This document shows positions 22,750-31,920 of a stretch of DNA of 64,000 nucleotides, in pieces. The notes under the pieces were generated by a model, which was not told the DNA's origin, did not search any database, and was given only the letters and a program-made list of their open reading frames with translations. Source of the DNA: Omphalotus guepiniiformis (lineage: Eukaryota > Basidiomycota > Agaricomycetes > Agaricales > Omphalotaceae). The first letter of the stretch is position 1. Each line of letters opens with the position of its first letter. A program made the position numbers and the translations under genes. Location of the stretch: contig JAQOOI010000076.1 of assembly GCA_028554645.1 (NCBI GenBank), positions 1-64,000 of the forward strand. The letters run 5' to 3'.

Positions 22750-24095
22750 CCATCTTGTGGACTTCTTTCCTCTTCTGCAGCTTTTTGGGTAGCTGGTGTA
22801 AGTTTTTCTTCTCCTTCAGGCTTCGGTCCAATACCTCTGCCTCGTTCATATGTTCCCATTGTGCAGGTCATGCCAGAATTAGGGTCTCGAATCGTTAATT
22901 CTTGACTTCCATCCTTATTTGTCTTAATATTACTTTCTGTTAAAACATCGAAGGGTCTTCCCAACAGAACTTTATATGGAGCTTTATCCATCACATGAAT
23001 CTGCATATAAACGACTATTTCACCAAAGGTAAACGGTACGTTCCTAGCTAGACCCCTGGTTGGGCTTAGCTGTCCACTAGCACTTTGCATATGGATAACA
23101 GTCTTTGGATCCCAGGCTAGACCTAGTCCCATTGCTATATCCGTGTCCATTGATACTATTTGAGACCCACTGTCAAGTATACACTCGACTGGCCCTTGTT
23201 TATTAATATCAGGAAAGATAACTCGCAGACTATCACTTGGTCTGGCTACAATGATAATCTTTCCTCGTTCAGATGGCGGAACATCTTCGAGATATTGTTC
23301 TACAACATCTACATGGACTAAAGATCCTGTTTGCAAGCCGCTCGAGCCTTCGAGGACCTGTACAAAGCAGTCTCCCCATGCTAGATCATCAATATCCACT
23401 ACTTGAGTGTCATATGGCAAAGAGATAGAATCCTCAGGTAGATCAGTGTCTTCTGGGTTTTCCTCGTCTCTAATCTCTTGTACAAATGCCTTTAGAGGCC
23501 TCTTATATACTCGACTATTCTTAGTCTTTCTATTCAATATTTTCTGCAAAGTAGGGGAAATAGCAATTACTTCTTCCATACTTATAGGTATTTCACTCTT
23601 TAATATCTTCGTTGCAACTTCTTCAGCAACTCCAGGCCTGTACACGCCACTTTGTAGTTTGTATTCAGGTCCCTTAGGCAAATCAAATGTTACTTTCTTC
23701 TTCGCCGAGCCTCGAGACTCTTCTATATCCACACTAGGTGTTCTAGCGGTCACTGGGGACGTTTCTAGACCCTCCTTTGGTGGTTGGATTCGTCTCTCAA
23801 TAGGCTTTATGTTATCAAATGGTCTTTTATTTAAGTTTTTCGTTTCCGGGACGTTATGCGCGGGCGCCTCTTTGCCTAATTCGGGCTCAGGGGTTTCCAA
23901 CGACTCATCCGTCATGTTTATGGGTTTATACAAGTGTCGATTAAAGTTCTTAGGACGCTCTAGCACCACTTCGAGGCGTCTAGACGTCTTTCCAGCATTA
24001 TCTTCCTCCGGAGCTTTGCTGGGAACAGGGCTAGGTAACTTCTTTGCACCAACTAGCACCTGTTTAAGCTCCTTCATCGAAAGTATTAGTTTTTC
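22725..24095 (-). CDS. Gypsy-1 protease region (separate frame)
   Basis: About 450 residues from the first ATG at 24077. The frame is open back through the gag stop, and is entered from gag by a -1 step. The retropepsin signature ILDSGSQIVSMD is at about 23160-23185, with ARNVPFTFGEIVVYMQIHV and VLLGRPFDVLTESN following as the second half of the fold. The N-terminal 230 residues are a charged linker with no known fold. The frame ends at TGA 22725-22727, inside an overlap with the RT frame that contains AAATTTT (22743-22749) in exact -1 slip phase. Confidence 0.85.
   Translation of the reverse strand, partial: EKLILSMKELKQVLVGAKKLPSPVPSKAPEEDNAGKTSRRLEVVLERPKNFNRHLYKPINMTDESLETPEPELGKEAPAHNVPETKNLNKRPFDNIKPIERRIQPPKEGLETSPVTARTPSVDIEESRGSAKKKVTFDLPKGPEYKLQSGVYRPGVAEEVATKILKSEIPISMEEVIAISPTLQKILNRKTKNSRVYKRPLKAFVQEIRDEENPEDTDLPEDSISLPYDTQVVDIDDLAWGDCFVQVLEGSSGLQTGSLVHVDVVEQYLEDVPPSERGKIIIVARPSDSLRVIFPDINKQGPVECILDSGSQIVSMDTDIAMGLGLAWDPKTVIHMQSASGQLSPTRGLARNVPFTFGEIVVYMQIHVMDKAPYKVLLGRPFDVLTESNIKTNKDGSQELTIRDPNSGMTCTMGTYERGRGIGPKPEGEEKLTPATQKAAEEERSPQDGNFQSSKI
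22743..22749 (-). other. Candidate -1 frameshift site, protease to RT
   Basis: On the minus strand this is A AAT TTT in the protease frame, a full X XXY YYZ heptamer. Slipping back one base enters the RT frame seven codons before the protease stop. The same heptamer is kept in the separate fragment at 51879-52072. Confidence 0.6.
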
Positions 24096-25753
24096 GAACC
24101 TCCAGGAGTGTTTATAGACACTTGTCCATCAGACAAGGCCTTATACTCAACTCCCATCCTTTCTAGCTGTTCAAGTACTTGTACAGCCAATGTATCAACT
24201 TCATTATTTTCCATTCCCAGGGGGCTAGCTTCGTGCAGCTGCACCTGGTATGCATTTGGCATAGATTCTACTTCATATAAGAACTGATCTGGGTGGACTT
24301 CTACATCCCATCCCTTCTCTTTTGCAATTTTCTCAATCTTTTCTTTTCTAGTCTCTTTATCTCCTTCATTTATCCAAGGAAGTGGCGAACCATCCTTTAG
24401 TTCCCATCTATTCCTCGCATTTCGCTTCATCCATCCCTTACTTACAAAGTGATGTTGAGCTGGACAGTCTTGTGAACCATGTCCTCTGCCTCCACACATG
24501 GAACAAGCTAGATCACGGGCAGGCATAACTCTACTCGTGTCCAGAAGTCCTCTGTTAGGCATAGAAGACATACCAACATTCGTCGAAGACGCTAGACCCA
24601 TATTTCCAGTGTTTCTACTTGACATTTGTACCATCCTTATCAAGGACTTCATCATCTCTTGATTCTGGTTCGTCATAGTGTCTAGCTTCTGGTGAATGGT
24701 CTTAATTTTCGTCTCGTTATCATCTACTGTGTACGAAATCTTTCGTTCCCACTCATTCTGTGCTTCTTCCTGCTTTATAGCAGTTAACCTGTCAGTCATA
24801 GATGGTCGGCTCGAGAGGGGTCTAGCTCCAGTGTTTATGACACCTGGTAGGCTCCAACTCGCTCCTACATCATATAATTCCTCAGGAGGAATAGCACATA
24901 CAGCTTTTGCAGCTTTTACAACTTGCTCTAGAGTCCAAGGATCATCTCTTCGACGAACCCCTTCTCCAGTACCATTAGTTGATAATTTTCGAATAACTCT
25001 CTTTCTAAACTGTTCTTCTAGAGCAGCTAGATATCCTTGTACTGCCTCGAAGTTCGAGATGACAGCATGTCCACTCATTAACTTCTTTGCTTCAATCTGA
25101 TACGCCCTCGAGAAGGCCAAAAGCTTCTCTAGTTGACCAGATGGCACTAGCATGTACTTTTCAATTACACTCATGAGCCTCTGCTTCGAGCCATATCCGT
25201 CCTTATCACTAGAATCCGGATAGCAGTCAAGCAAGTCAACTCTAAATGTTTCCCAATCATCTCCTGAAGCTGCATCAAGCGTAGCTAGCTCCTTTCTCGT
25301 CTCATAAGTCATGTATTTCAAGGCTAGATGGATCTTCGCCATCTCAGATCTGATATTTAAAGTCCTAAAGATTTCCTCTAAGTCCTCGAGCCATCCTGCA
25401 AGTTTCTCAGGACGATCTCTATCAAATATGGGTGCCTTCTTTGAGACTTTCGGTAACTGCTCGTTTTGTACTTCGGCGAGCACCTCAGCAGGTAGCTCTC
25501 GTAAGTATGCATCTACTACTTCAGTTTGTTGAGGTCGGCGCGGCCGATTTCCTCCAGGATTTCGATTCGCCGCAGCCTCATCATTATTTGGTTGTCTCTG
25601 CTGCTGTGGGTTTCGCCCTTGACCAGCAGGTCCAGCAGTAGCATTATTTCCTTCATCAGGCATGTTTGTAAAATCAGAGAATTCAGGACTTGGTAGTCTT
25701 ATATCTCCTATAACTTCGTTTGTTCCTCTATACCTCTCTCTAGACAGAGGCAA
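24086..25753 (-). CDS. Gypsy-1 gag
   Basis: A 555-codon frame. It has no ATG in its first 30 codons; the first is at 25663 (NMPDEGNN), and the frame is open further upstream to about 25920, so the start is uncertain and a leader intron is possible. The body has the helical gag-like core (PEKLAGWLEDLEEIFRTLNI, YKALAY-type segments). Near residue 416 it has one zinc knuckle, CSMCGGRGHGSQDC (Cx2Cx4Hx4C). It ends with a TAA preceded directly by GAAAAAC. It forms the particle and binds RNA. Gag and protease look intact in this copy. Confidence 0.85.
   Translation of the reverse strand: MPLSRERYRGTNEVIGDIRLPSPEFSDFTNMPDEGNNATAGPAGQGRNPQQQRQPNNDEAAANRNPGGNRPRRPQQTEVVDAYLRELPAEVLAEVQNEQLPKVSKKAPIFDRDRPEKLAGWLEDLEEIFRTLNIRSEMAKIHLALKYMTYETRKELATLDAASGDDWETFRVDLLDCYPDSSDKDGYGSKQRLMSVIEKYMLVPSGQLEKLLAFSRAYQIEAKKLMSGHAVISNFEAVQGYLAALEEQFRKRVIRKLSTNGTGEGVRRRDDPWTLEQVVKAAKAVCAIPPEELYDVGASWSLPGVINTGARPLSSRPSMTDRLTAIKQEEAQNEWERKISYTVDDNETKIKTIHQKLDTMTNQNQEMMKSLIRMVQMSSRNTGNMGLASSTNVGMSSMPNRGLLDTSRVMPARDLACSMCGGRGHGSQDCPAQHHFVSKGWMKRNARNRWELKDGSPLPWINEGDKETRKEKIEKIAKEKGWDVEVHPDQFLYEVESMPNAYQVQLHEASPLGMENNEVDTLAVQVLEQLERMGVEYKALSDGQVSINTPGGSKN
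24089..24095 (-). other. Candidate -1 frameshift site, gag to protease
   Basis: On the minus strand G AAA AAC directly precedes the gag TAA. The codons AAA AAC can slip to GAA AAA, entering the protease frame, which is open here. It is close to the classical AAAAAAC but its first base differs. Confidence 0.5.
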
Positions 25754-25920
25754 GTTGTTTCGAACAGGGATTCTACTACGACGAGGGGGTCTAGACTCGA
25801 ATATTAATTCTTCTTGTCCAGCCTCACGGGAATTTCGTGTAGTTCTAGGTTTTCCACGACGGCTAGAGTCACTAATCTTTGCAAGAGACTCGAATTCGAA
25901 GTAGAATACCTTGAAGTGTT

Positions 25921-26052
25921 ATGCAAATGTACAATTTCCACTTCGAGAGGCAAATCAAATCGTCAATTCAATTCGCCGAGGTCAAAAGACAGCGATATTT
26001 AGACACAGAGGTCTTTCAAGAGTAAAACTCGATATAATTGTTTTCTGAAACT
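25921..26052 (-). other. Gypsy-1 5' leader
   Basis: Untranslated leader between the PBS and gag. No gene seen. Confidence 0.6.
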
Positions 26053-26072
26053 ACCCCTCGCGGTGGGCTCCA
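26053..26072 (-). other. Gypsy-1 primer binding site
   Basis: TGGAGCCCACCGCGAGGGGT on the minus strand, 2 nt (TC) after the 5' LTR. It starts with TGG, as expected for pairing with a tRNA CCA end. The same 20-mer and spacer occur in Gypsy-2 at 61066-61085. The tRNA was not identified. Confidence 0.8.
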
Positions 26073-26074
26073 GA

Positions 26075-27581
26075 TAATAGCAGCGTAATGAGCACTCTAA
26101 GACGTAGGAACTCGTCTAAACTCAAAGGTTGCCTTGTAAAAGCGAGTGTAGTCTGGCGTTGGCAAAGATTCCGCACGCAGAAAACTGACTAAAGTCGAGC
26201 TAGACTGTTGGAAAGACTATCTGAACTGTAAGATCACCGTCTAGACCCTTCGACGAGTACCAGAAACAGCAAACAGACAGACACAGACAGACAGACACAG
26301 ACAGACAGACACAGACAGACAGACACAGACAGACAGACAGACAGACAGACAGTTCAAACACAACAGATGTTCAGATATTTAGCACTCTATTAAAGCACTG
26401 CAATTCCTAATAGTCCGCCTCTACCAGCTCGAAGAACCGGGGCCTGACGTTCACAATCAAGAGGCCTTCTGCGATTTAACGCTCTAGAAGATACGTAAAG
26501 TTCTCCAATTTGGCGGGCAGTTGTAACCTGGGGCGCTCGACCCTATACATGACAGTATATGTACTCTACTGCTTGTAAGTATTTCATAAATAGATAGAAA
26601 ACTGAGTGGAGTAATTAAAAGGAACAGAGGGATAACATCGAGTATAAAATGGATATAAACAGAAACAATATGACTGAGTTGGGTAAGTAGGCACGTCTAG
26701 AGGGTAATTATGTGCAGTTCTTGGGTATATATGTGTAAGTATTATGTTTTAGTGATGTTTTTGGTACATCTAGACCCTTCTTATCATGCGCTCGAGCCAT
26801 TCTAAACGAACTACTCCTATGCATTTCGTTATTATTCATCTTCGTAACTGTTTTACAGTGTACTTATAGGGGCGCCGAGGGCAGTTTCTAGTCATTTATC
26901 CCGTCGGGCTTCCGTATTTTCTCCTATTTCGACATCTAGACCCCATAGCACCTCGTAGATATACCAATATCCAGCGCTCGAAGGTCAATTCTGTCATTAC
27001 TTTACTAATAAGTTATTATACAGTCATCGAGACTGATCATTTTCATAGCTTTGACCATCTAGTATCTCGGAACGGAATCGTCGATCATATATTTCCGATC
27101 ATAAAGTGTTATCTCCAGTATATCATCAATCTGCAGGTTCTAGGAGGTCGGCTAAGTTCGAACAAACCATTTTGATGGCTCGGCGATACCTCTAGCTTTG
27201 TCCTTTCGACATTATCGAGGCTCATGAGGCTATTACGCCTGTGTGTGTGTAGTTTCTTCCTTCCTAAGTCCCGTGGATTACACAGATACTTGAATAGCGA
27301 CTTCCAGACGAAGGGCTCTTTGCCAGGCAGGGTGGGTCTGACCATACTGTACAGTCTCGCAGCAGGTAGTTACTTCGCCGAAGGTCTAGAGGCATATCAG
27401 CCATAAGGTCTTGATGCATACTCGTACATCGTAGTCCTTTCACTTCGAGCCTTTAACTATTCGTGTTCTATGTTTTAGCTAGCACTATGGGACATAGTCT
27501 AGCCCTTTATTCCCATCATATTCACAGTAGAAATCGTTTAATTTCAGGTATTTCAGGTGTGTATGCGTTTTCAGCGCAACA
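26075..27581 (-). repeat. Gypsy-1 5' LTR (1507 bp)
   Basis: Partner of 12474-13966. It is longer because of the microsatellite. The four substitutions seen between the copies all fall in CG/TG pairs. Confidence 0.93.
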
Positions 27582-27585
27582 CCGG

Positions 27586-29793
27586 CACCATGCGAAGATT
27601 ACGGAGAAGGAAGTGGCAGACAAGAAGAGTCAAAAGACGTGAGTGAACTCTATTCAAGAATTGTTTTGAGACTGACCGAATATACAGTGAGAGTGCAAAT
27701 CTCTTCCGCAATTACTTCACGCAGCCTCAACGTCACTGCTCTCAGGCTCCAATCGAGTCCACTACAGCTTTGTCTGAGTCTCCTGAACCGTTTCACGAAA
27801 CTCCGGAAGCGGTATCGACACGAGTTCGAGCAAGATTGCAAGACCACCCCAATACAGTCTTCACAGGCTATGCTTCGGATGTTCAGACGGATGGCTCAGA
27901 GTCAGAAGAAAGTGATGCAGAAAGTGTCGATGTTGAACCCTCAGCTCCGAAACGACAGCGAAGAAAGCTGGAAGAGCCTGCCCGTGTCACTCGTCAGAAG
28001 GAAAAGCAGCAGCGTCATGCGGATATGGTCAAGGCTCTGTCAGATATCGAGAAGACCATCAAGTCCAGGAATTTCGAGTTCAAGGGAGGCGACCATGGGT
28101 TGCAGGCATATCGTGCCAGAGCCATCGCAAGCCATCTTCGTATGGTGTTGAAAAGTAATCGAAAATGGAAAGATGCGTCTGAGCGAGCTGCGGAAAGTCA
28201 AGGATTTGCAGCTGCATGGGGGGGGCGAATGGTGCGGAAATGGACACGAATGTGGCTTGTTTCACGGAAGCTTCCAGAATCCAATAGAGGCTGTCATTCG
28301 AAGACTTTTTCTCTGTTGGAGGATCCTCACATCCGTGCTGAGCTTCGATCGTTTCTACGGACAAACAAGTGGTCAATGAATCCAGCAAAGCTCGAGAAAT
28401 TTGTGCAGACGAACATTATTACACCTGAAACTCAAAAGTATGTTCAACGTCTCGTCAATCACGAAATGCCAAAAGGTTTACTTCGATACCTCGAGACCGA
28501 GCTCTTTCCTCGCATTCAACTGAAGGTCGCCCGCTCCATCAATATCCGCACTGCTCGCAAATGGCTTCATAAGGAGGGTTTCCGATATGTCGAGCACAAA
28601 AAGGCATTGTACTTTGATGGACATGAAAGGCCAGATGTGGTTGAGTATCGCCAGAGTAAGTTTCTTCCTGATATGAAGAGACATCAGGTGAAGTTGGTTC
28701 GTTATGTGGTGGGAGAGGTTGAACACGAAGTCATGCCAAAACCCGAGAATTTTGTCGAACGTCGCCTGGTGCTCTGTGCACACGATGAAATGACAGCACA
28801 AGCCAATGATGGTATGAGGAAAAGCTGGGTTCTGGAAGGCGAGCATGCACTAAAGAAGAAGGGACAAGGGCGTGGGCTTCATCAAAGTGATGTTATTTGT
28901 TCCACTGTGGGATGGCTGTCAGAGGCGAGTCAGACCTTGGAATATGGAAAAAATTATGAGGGATATTGGAACGGTGAACTCTTTGTCAAACAGGTTGGTT
29001 GGACATTATTGTTTCAAGTTCACATTCTCAATCTTCATTTCAGCTCAAAGAGAAAATCATTCCTGCATTTGAACATGCTCATGGCGCAGGATACCGGGCA
29101 CTATTCATGATTGACAATTCACAGGGACACTCCGCTTATGCTGCTGATGCTCTGCTCACTCAACGTATGAACTTTCGGCCAGGTGGAAAACAAGCACATA
29201 TGAGAGACGGCTGGTATTTTCGGGTCAATGGAGAGAGGGTTGCTCAGGCAATGATTTTCCCTGCTGACCACCCCATTTATCCAAATCAGCCAAAGGGTAT
29301 GAAGGAAGTACTGATTGAGCGAGGTCTCTGGAAGAATGGTCTTCTGATGGAATGTGCAGATCGAGCTTGCATCTTAGAGGGAAGGTTCAGCTGCTGTTGC
29401 AAAAGAATTCTGGACCTTCAGCCCGACTTTCAGGCACAACGTTCTCTTGTTCAAGAAGTGATTGAAGAAGCAGGACATCTCTGCATTTTTCTTCCGAAAT
29501 TCCACTGTGAATTAAATTTCATCGAGTTCTTTTGGGGAGCAGTAAAGTGTTATCTTCGTGAAAATTGCAACTATACCTTTGAAGGGCTGAAGGAGAATAT
29601 GCCAAAGGCTCTGGCATCTGTCGACATCAAGACCATTCGGAAGTGGGAGCATCGGATGTTTCGCTGGATGGATGCTTATGAGCAGGGTTTGGATGCAAAG
29701 GAGGCACAGTTTCATGTTCGTGCATTCAGTTCTAAGAGATATAAATCTCATCGACGTGTACCAGAGACACTGGCACAACAAATGGATATGTAG
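27586..29793 (+). pseudogene. Mariner-like transposase, catalytic part (three exons)
   Basis: Exons 27586-27638, 27688-28993 and 29044-29793; the two introns are 49 and 50 nt with GT...AG ends. Joined to 11964-12473 the frame is continuous, about 872 residues. Candidate catalytic residues: D554 in CAHDEMTAQAND, D647 in FMIDNSQGHSAY, E779 in HCELNFIEFFWGAVK. The last motif is the Tc1/mariner-type (P)ELNxIExxWG. The 131 residues between the second D and E are far more than the 34-39 of classical members, and this insert includes Cys-rich CADRACILEGRFSCCC. Apart from the Gypsy-1 insertion I see no lesion, so it was probably intact when interrupted. Confidence 0.88.
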
Positions 29794-29842
29794 TTTCCTT
29801 ATATGGTACTAGACCTTCCCAATTTAGGTATATATTACATAA

Positions 29843-29855
29843 GCGGCCAATTTGG
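29843..29855 (+). repeat. Right subterminal direct repeat
   Basis: GCGGCCAATTTGG again, same orientation as at 11851-11863, followed by an A-rich run. Confidence 0.6.
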
Positions 29856-29995
29856 TCTGCTAAAAAAAATATTCCTCAGCCATTTTTTGCGTGACCAAAA
29901 ATCCCTCTTGGGAATCAACTACTATAATGAAATATAGTGTTTTGGCAAGAGAACTAAGAATATCTTCAATGTCTTCATGTGGTATTTTTTTTGTT

Positions 29996-30027
29996 CAAAA
30001 GTGGAGGTGGCTAGCGGGCCGGCACCA
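29996..30027 (-). repeat. Right terminal inverted repeat (32 bp)
   Basis: Exact reverse complement of 11804-11835, followed by the TA duplication at 30028-30029. Confidence 0.95.
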
Positions 30028-30029
30028 TA

Positions 30030-30221
30030 GATGTCACCAGCAGCTTTACTGGCTTTAATCTCCCAATTGGCCAGAGGTGAGCCTTCAGTAGGCTTTGACT
30101 CTGCACCAGAGACCAATCTCCAATAGCCCATATGCATCAACCAAGCCATCATATCTCCACTCCATTCAGGATAGTTGGAGTTATTGAGAGGTTTAAATTT
30201 TGGTGTGTCTGAAGAAGACAT
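30030..30221 (-). pseudogene. Copia-A gag-pol, N-terminal 65 residues
   Basis: Starts MSSSDTPKFKPLNNSN exactly as in the intact copies and is cut at ASKAAGDIY by the DNA transposon. The rest of the gene resumes at 11803 and continues leftward. Confidence 0.95.
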
Positions 30222-30480
30222 AATTGTGAAGGAAGAATGAATGTGTTTGTGTGAATGTGTTCCAATAACCCAAGTGATTGTGTCCAGTCAATTAATGAAC
30301 TGGTAACAATGAATGACAGTAAATATCACAAATTCAATAGAGCCAACAATATTTTGTACAGTCAATAGATTGACTTGTAAGGGGTTTCAATAATTGACAA
30401 TAAATGTCACAGAGCCAACAATAGCAATTGAGCAAGATCAATCAGTTCTGTTCAAGTTTTAAAGGCCGGGGCCCATAACC
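30222..30480 (-). other. Copia-A 5' leader
   Basis: About 260 bp of untranslated leader, as in the other copies. The bases next to the LTR on the minus strand are GGTTATGGGCCCCGGCC; this is the position of a PBS, but it does not start with TGG, so the primer is unclear. Confidence 0.7.
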
Positions 30481-30870
30481 TGTTAGAATCTAAGACAATG
30501 CACTACCAGTGATACACTGATCAGACACAATGAATAGAGTTCAATTACAGTTCACTGAGATCACTAAAGCGTTGTAATAGTAGCTTAATGCACAAGAATT
30601 GCTTTCCAAGTGTCTTAGATTTCTCCAGACATGTAAGGATTTACATATTGTTTGGTCCTGTTGTGTCAGGCCGCGCATGAGGCGTGAAAATGAGGGTCCA
30701 CATTTTTGCGCGCGCTCTAAACACTCCAGAATGACCCTATATACATGGTATAACTATCTACAATAGGTATTAAAGTCATTAGTATAGTATTATATGTACT
30801 TGAAGGACTTTCTAATGATACGTACAGTATTTGTATAGTATCTACAAGTGTTCTAGCACTTCATTCAACA
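30481..30870 (-). repeat. Copia-A 5' LTR, possibly shared with a second deleted copia
   Basis: 390 bp. To its right the sequence continues as the 3' internal end of another copia, so this LTR is positioned as the 5' LTR of one element and the 3' LTR of another. Confidence 0.85.
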
Positions 30871-31166
30871 CAGCCCCCTGATAGAACACTTGTGTAATGG
30901 AGGTGCTCTATTGATGAAGTGTGTCATCACATATCCCTCAACCTCTTCACTTTCCTCACCTTCTTCATGACAGTAAATGCCACAGAGCCAACAATAGCAA
31001 TTGAGCAAGATCAACTAGTTCTGTTCAAGTCTTGAATGCTGAGCGTAACCTGGAATGTGTATTAAGCTACTATTACAACACTTTAGTGATCTCAGTGAAC
31101 TGTAACTGAGCTCTATTGTGTCTGATCAGTGTATCACTGGTAGTGCATTGTCTTAGATTCTAACCA
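30871..31166 (-). mobile_element. Collapsed copia derivative with an inverted LTR end
   Basis: 30871-30967 matches the PPT-side internal end of the copia family, 30968-31045 matches its 5' leader, and 31049-31166 is the last part of an LTR in the opposite orientation. The whole gag-pol region between them is missing. An internal deletion plus an inversion is the simplest account. Confidence 0.75.
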
Positions 31167-31661
31167 AAGGAACTGATAAATTTGGCCTAAGCTTGTACCA
31201 GTCTTTCAACAACCTTAGAACACTCTTCTGGGTCCTGGACAGGGAATCATGGCTAGTGCTCAAGAACAATTTGCTGCCATCTCAACTGCAGCTCTGAGAG
31301 TTGATTCACAGCAGTCAACCCATTTTTCTACATCTGCATTCAATGCACTCAATAATTATACTGGACTTCAGCAAGTTCAGATGCAGCCTTAGACTTGGGA
31401 CACATATGTCAACCCTATACAGCAATCCACTTCCTTTTCATCATTGCAGTCCTCCTACCTCCAGAATAAAACAAAACAGATTCTCCAGCTGGAACAATAA
31501 GAAATCCAGCAGCTTTGTCCACAACAATGCCTCAAGTTTCTGCAACAGCAGAGCCAGGCCACATGTGCTACTGTACAGCTTGTGGATGATAGTAATGACA
31601 GAGTAGGGTCTAGATGACCTCTGAGATGAATAAATAACCACTGGGTATGCTAGGACCCCTA
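31167..31661 (+). pseudogene. Gln-rich coding remnant of unknown origin
   Basis: From an ATG near 31249 the frame reads MASAQEQFAAISTAALRVDS and continues as a Gln/Ser-rich protein (LQNKTKQILQLEQ, LKFLQQQSQATCATVQLVDD) interrupted by two stops. I recognise no family. It could be the start of a host gene or the gag of an unseen element. No function can be given. Confidence 0.35.
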
Positions 31662-31920
31662 AGTGAATAGAGTTCAAGTACAATTCACTGAGATCACTAA
31701 AGTGTTGTAATAGTAGCTTAATGCACAAGAATTGTTAAGTGAGCAATGGAAGACCTGATGCTATTCCCACTTGATTAGAGCAGTTATGTGTGTTGGGTGT
31801 TGCTGGTTCAATCCCAGCTCATGCAAGTTATATGCATGGTATAACTATCTACAATAAGTATTGAAGTCATTACTATGGTATTCTATGTACTTGAGGGACT
31901 TTCTAATGATATGTACAGAC
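31662..31920 (-). repeat. Copia LTR fragment with its middle replaced by a tRNA-like repeat
   Basis: 31662-31735 and 31832-31920 are two parts of the same copia LTR. Between them the expected roughly 150 bp are gone and a tRNA-like segment (31736-31831) stands in their place. Confidence 0.65.
31736..31831 (+). repeat. tRNA-like dispersed repeat, degraded copy
   Basis: Contains TTAGAGCAG, TTATGTGTG and the B-box-like GCTGGTTCAATCCCAGC followed by TCATGC. It shares this, and the upstream GAGCAATGGAAGACCTG, with the better copy at 37426-37620. The 5' half of the tRNA part is deleted. Confidence 0.55.

Larger units (their letters stand above)
12474..27581 (-). mobile_element. Gypsy-1: 15.1 kb Ty3/gypsy retrotransposon with two antisense cargo genes
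   Basis: The LTRs (12474-13966 and 26075-27581) differ by four substitutions and a microsatellite length change. A 4 bp duplication CCGG flanks the element (12470-12473 and 27582-27585); 4 bp is confirmed because it restores the transposase frame. On the minus strand come PBS, gag, protease and RT-RNase H-integrase, with one in-frame stop. Between the pol end and the 3' LTR lie two spliced genes on the plus strand. A polypurine tract abuts the 3' LTR. The LTR begins TGTTGCGC but ends CTATTA rather than the usual CA. Confidence 0.93.
11804..30027 (+). mobile_element. Tc1/mariner-like DNA transposon, interrupted by Gypsy-1
   Basis: It is bounded by perfect 32 bp terminal inverted repeats beginning TGGTGCCGGCCCGCTAGC, and flanked by a TA duplication (11802-11803 and 30028-30029). 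The empty site is known from the other copia copies, so both junctions are exact: it entered the tyrosine codon at residue 66 of Copia-A. Without Gypsy-1 (15108 bp plus a 4 bp duplication) it is 3112 bp and encodes a single transposase of about 872 residues. TA target choice and the DDE signature place it with the IS630-Tc1-mariner superfamily; it is longer than a classical mariner. Confidence 0.93.
7335..30870 (-). mobile_element. Copia-A: Ty1/copia element interrupted by a DNA transposon
   Basis: The LTRs are at 7335-7724 and 30481-30870 (390 bp each, about four substitutions between them). Removing the 18224 bp insertion at 11804-30027 and one TA leaves 5310 bp, exactly the length of the intact Copia-B and Copia-C. 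No target-site duplication is visible: the left flank is GGATG, while the right LTR is followed by another copia fragment, so the right LTR may be shared with a second, deleted element. The reading frame also has one nonsense codon, so the element is dead for two reasons. Confidence 0.92.

Noticed and set aside
12474..27581. Repeat-induced point mutation (RIP) of Gypsy-1
   Set aside because: The few LTR differences are confined to CG/TG pairs and long frames remain open. Heavy C-to-T change in other contexts is not seen.
27586..29793. Assignment of the transposase to the KDZ/Zisupton or hAT groups
   Set aside because: The TA target duplication, the 32 bp TIRs and the ELNFIEFFWG motif fit the IS630-Tc1-mariner group, while the 8 bp duplications of the others are absent.
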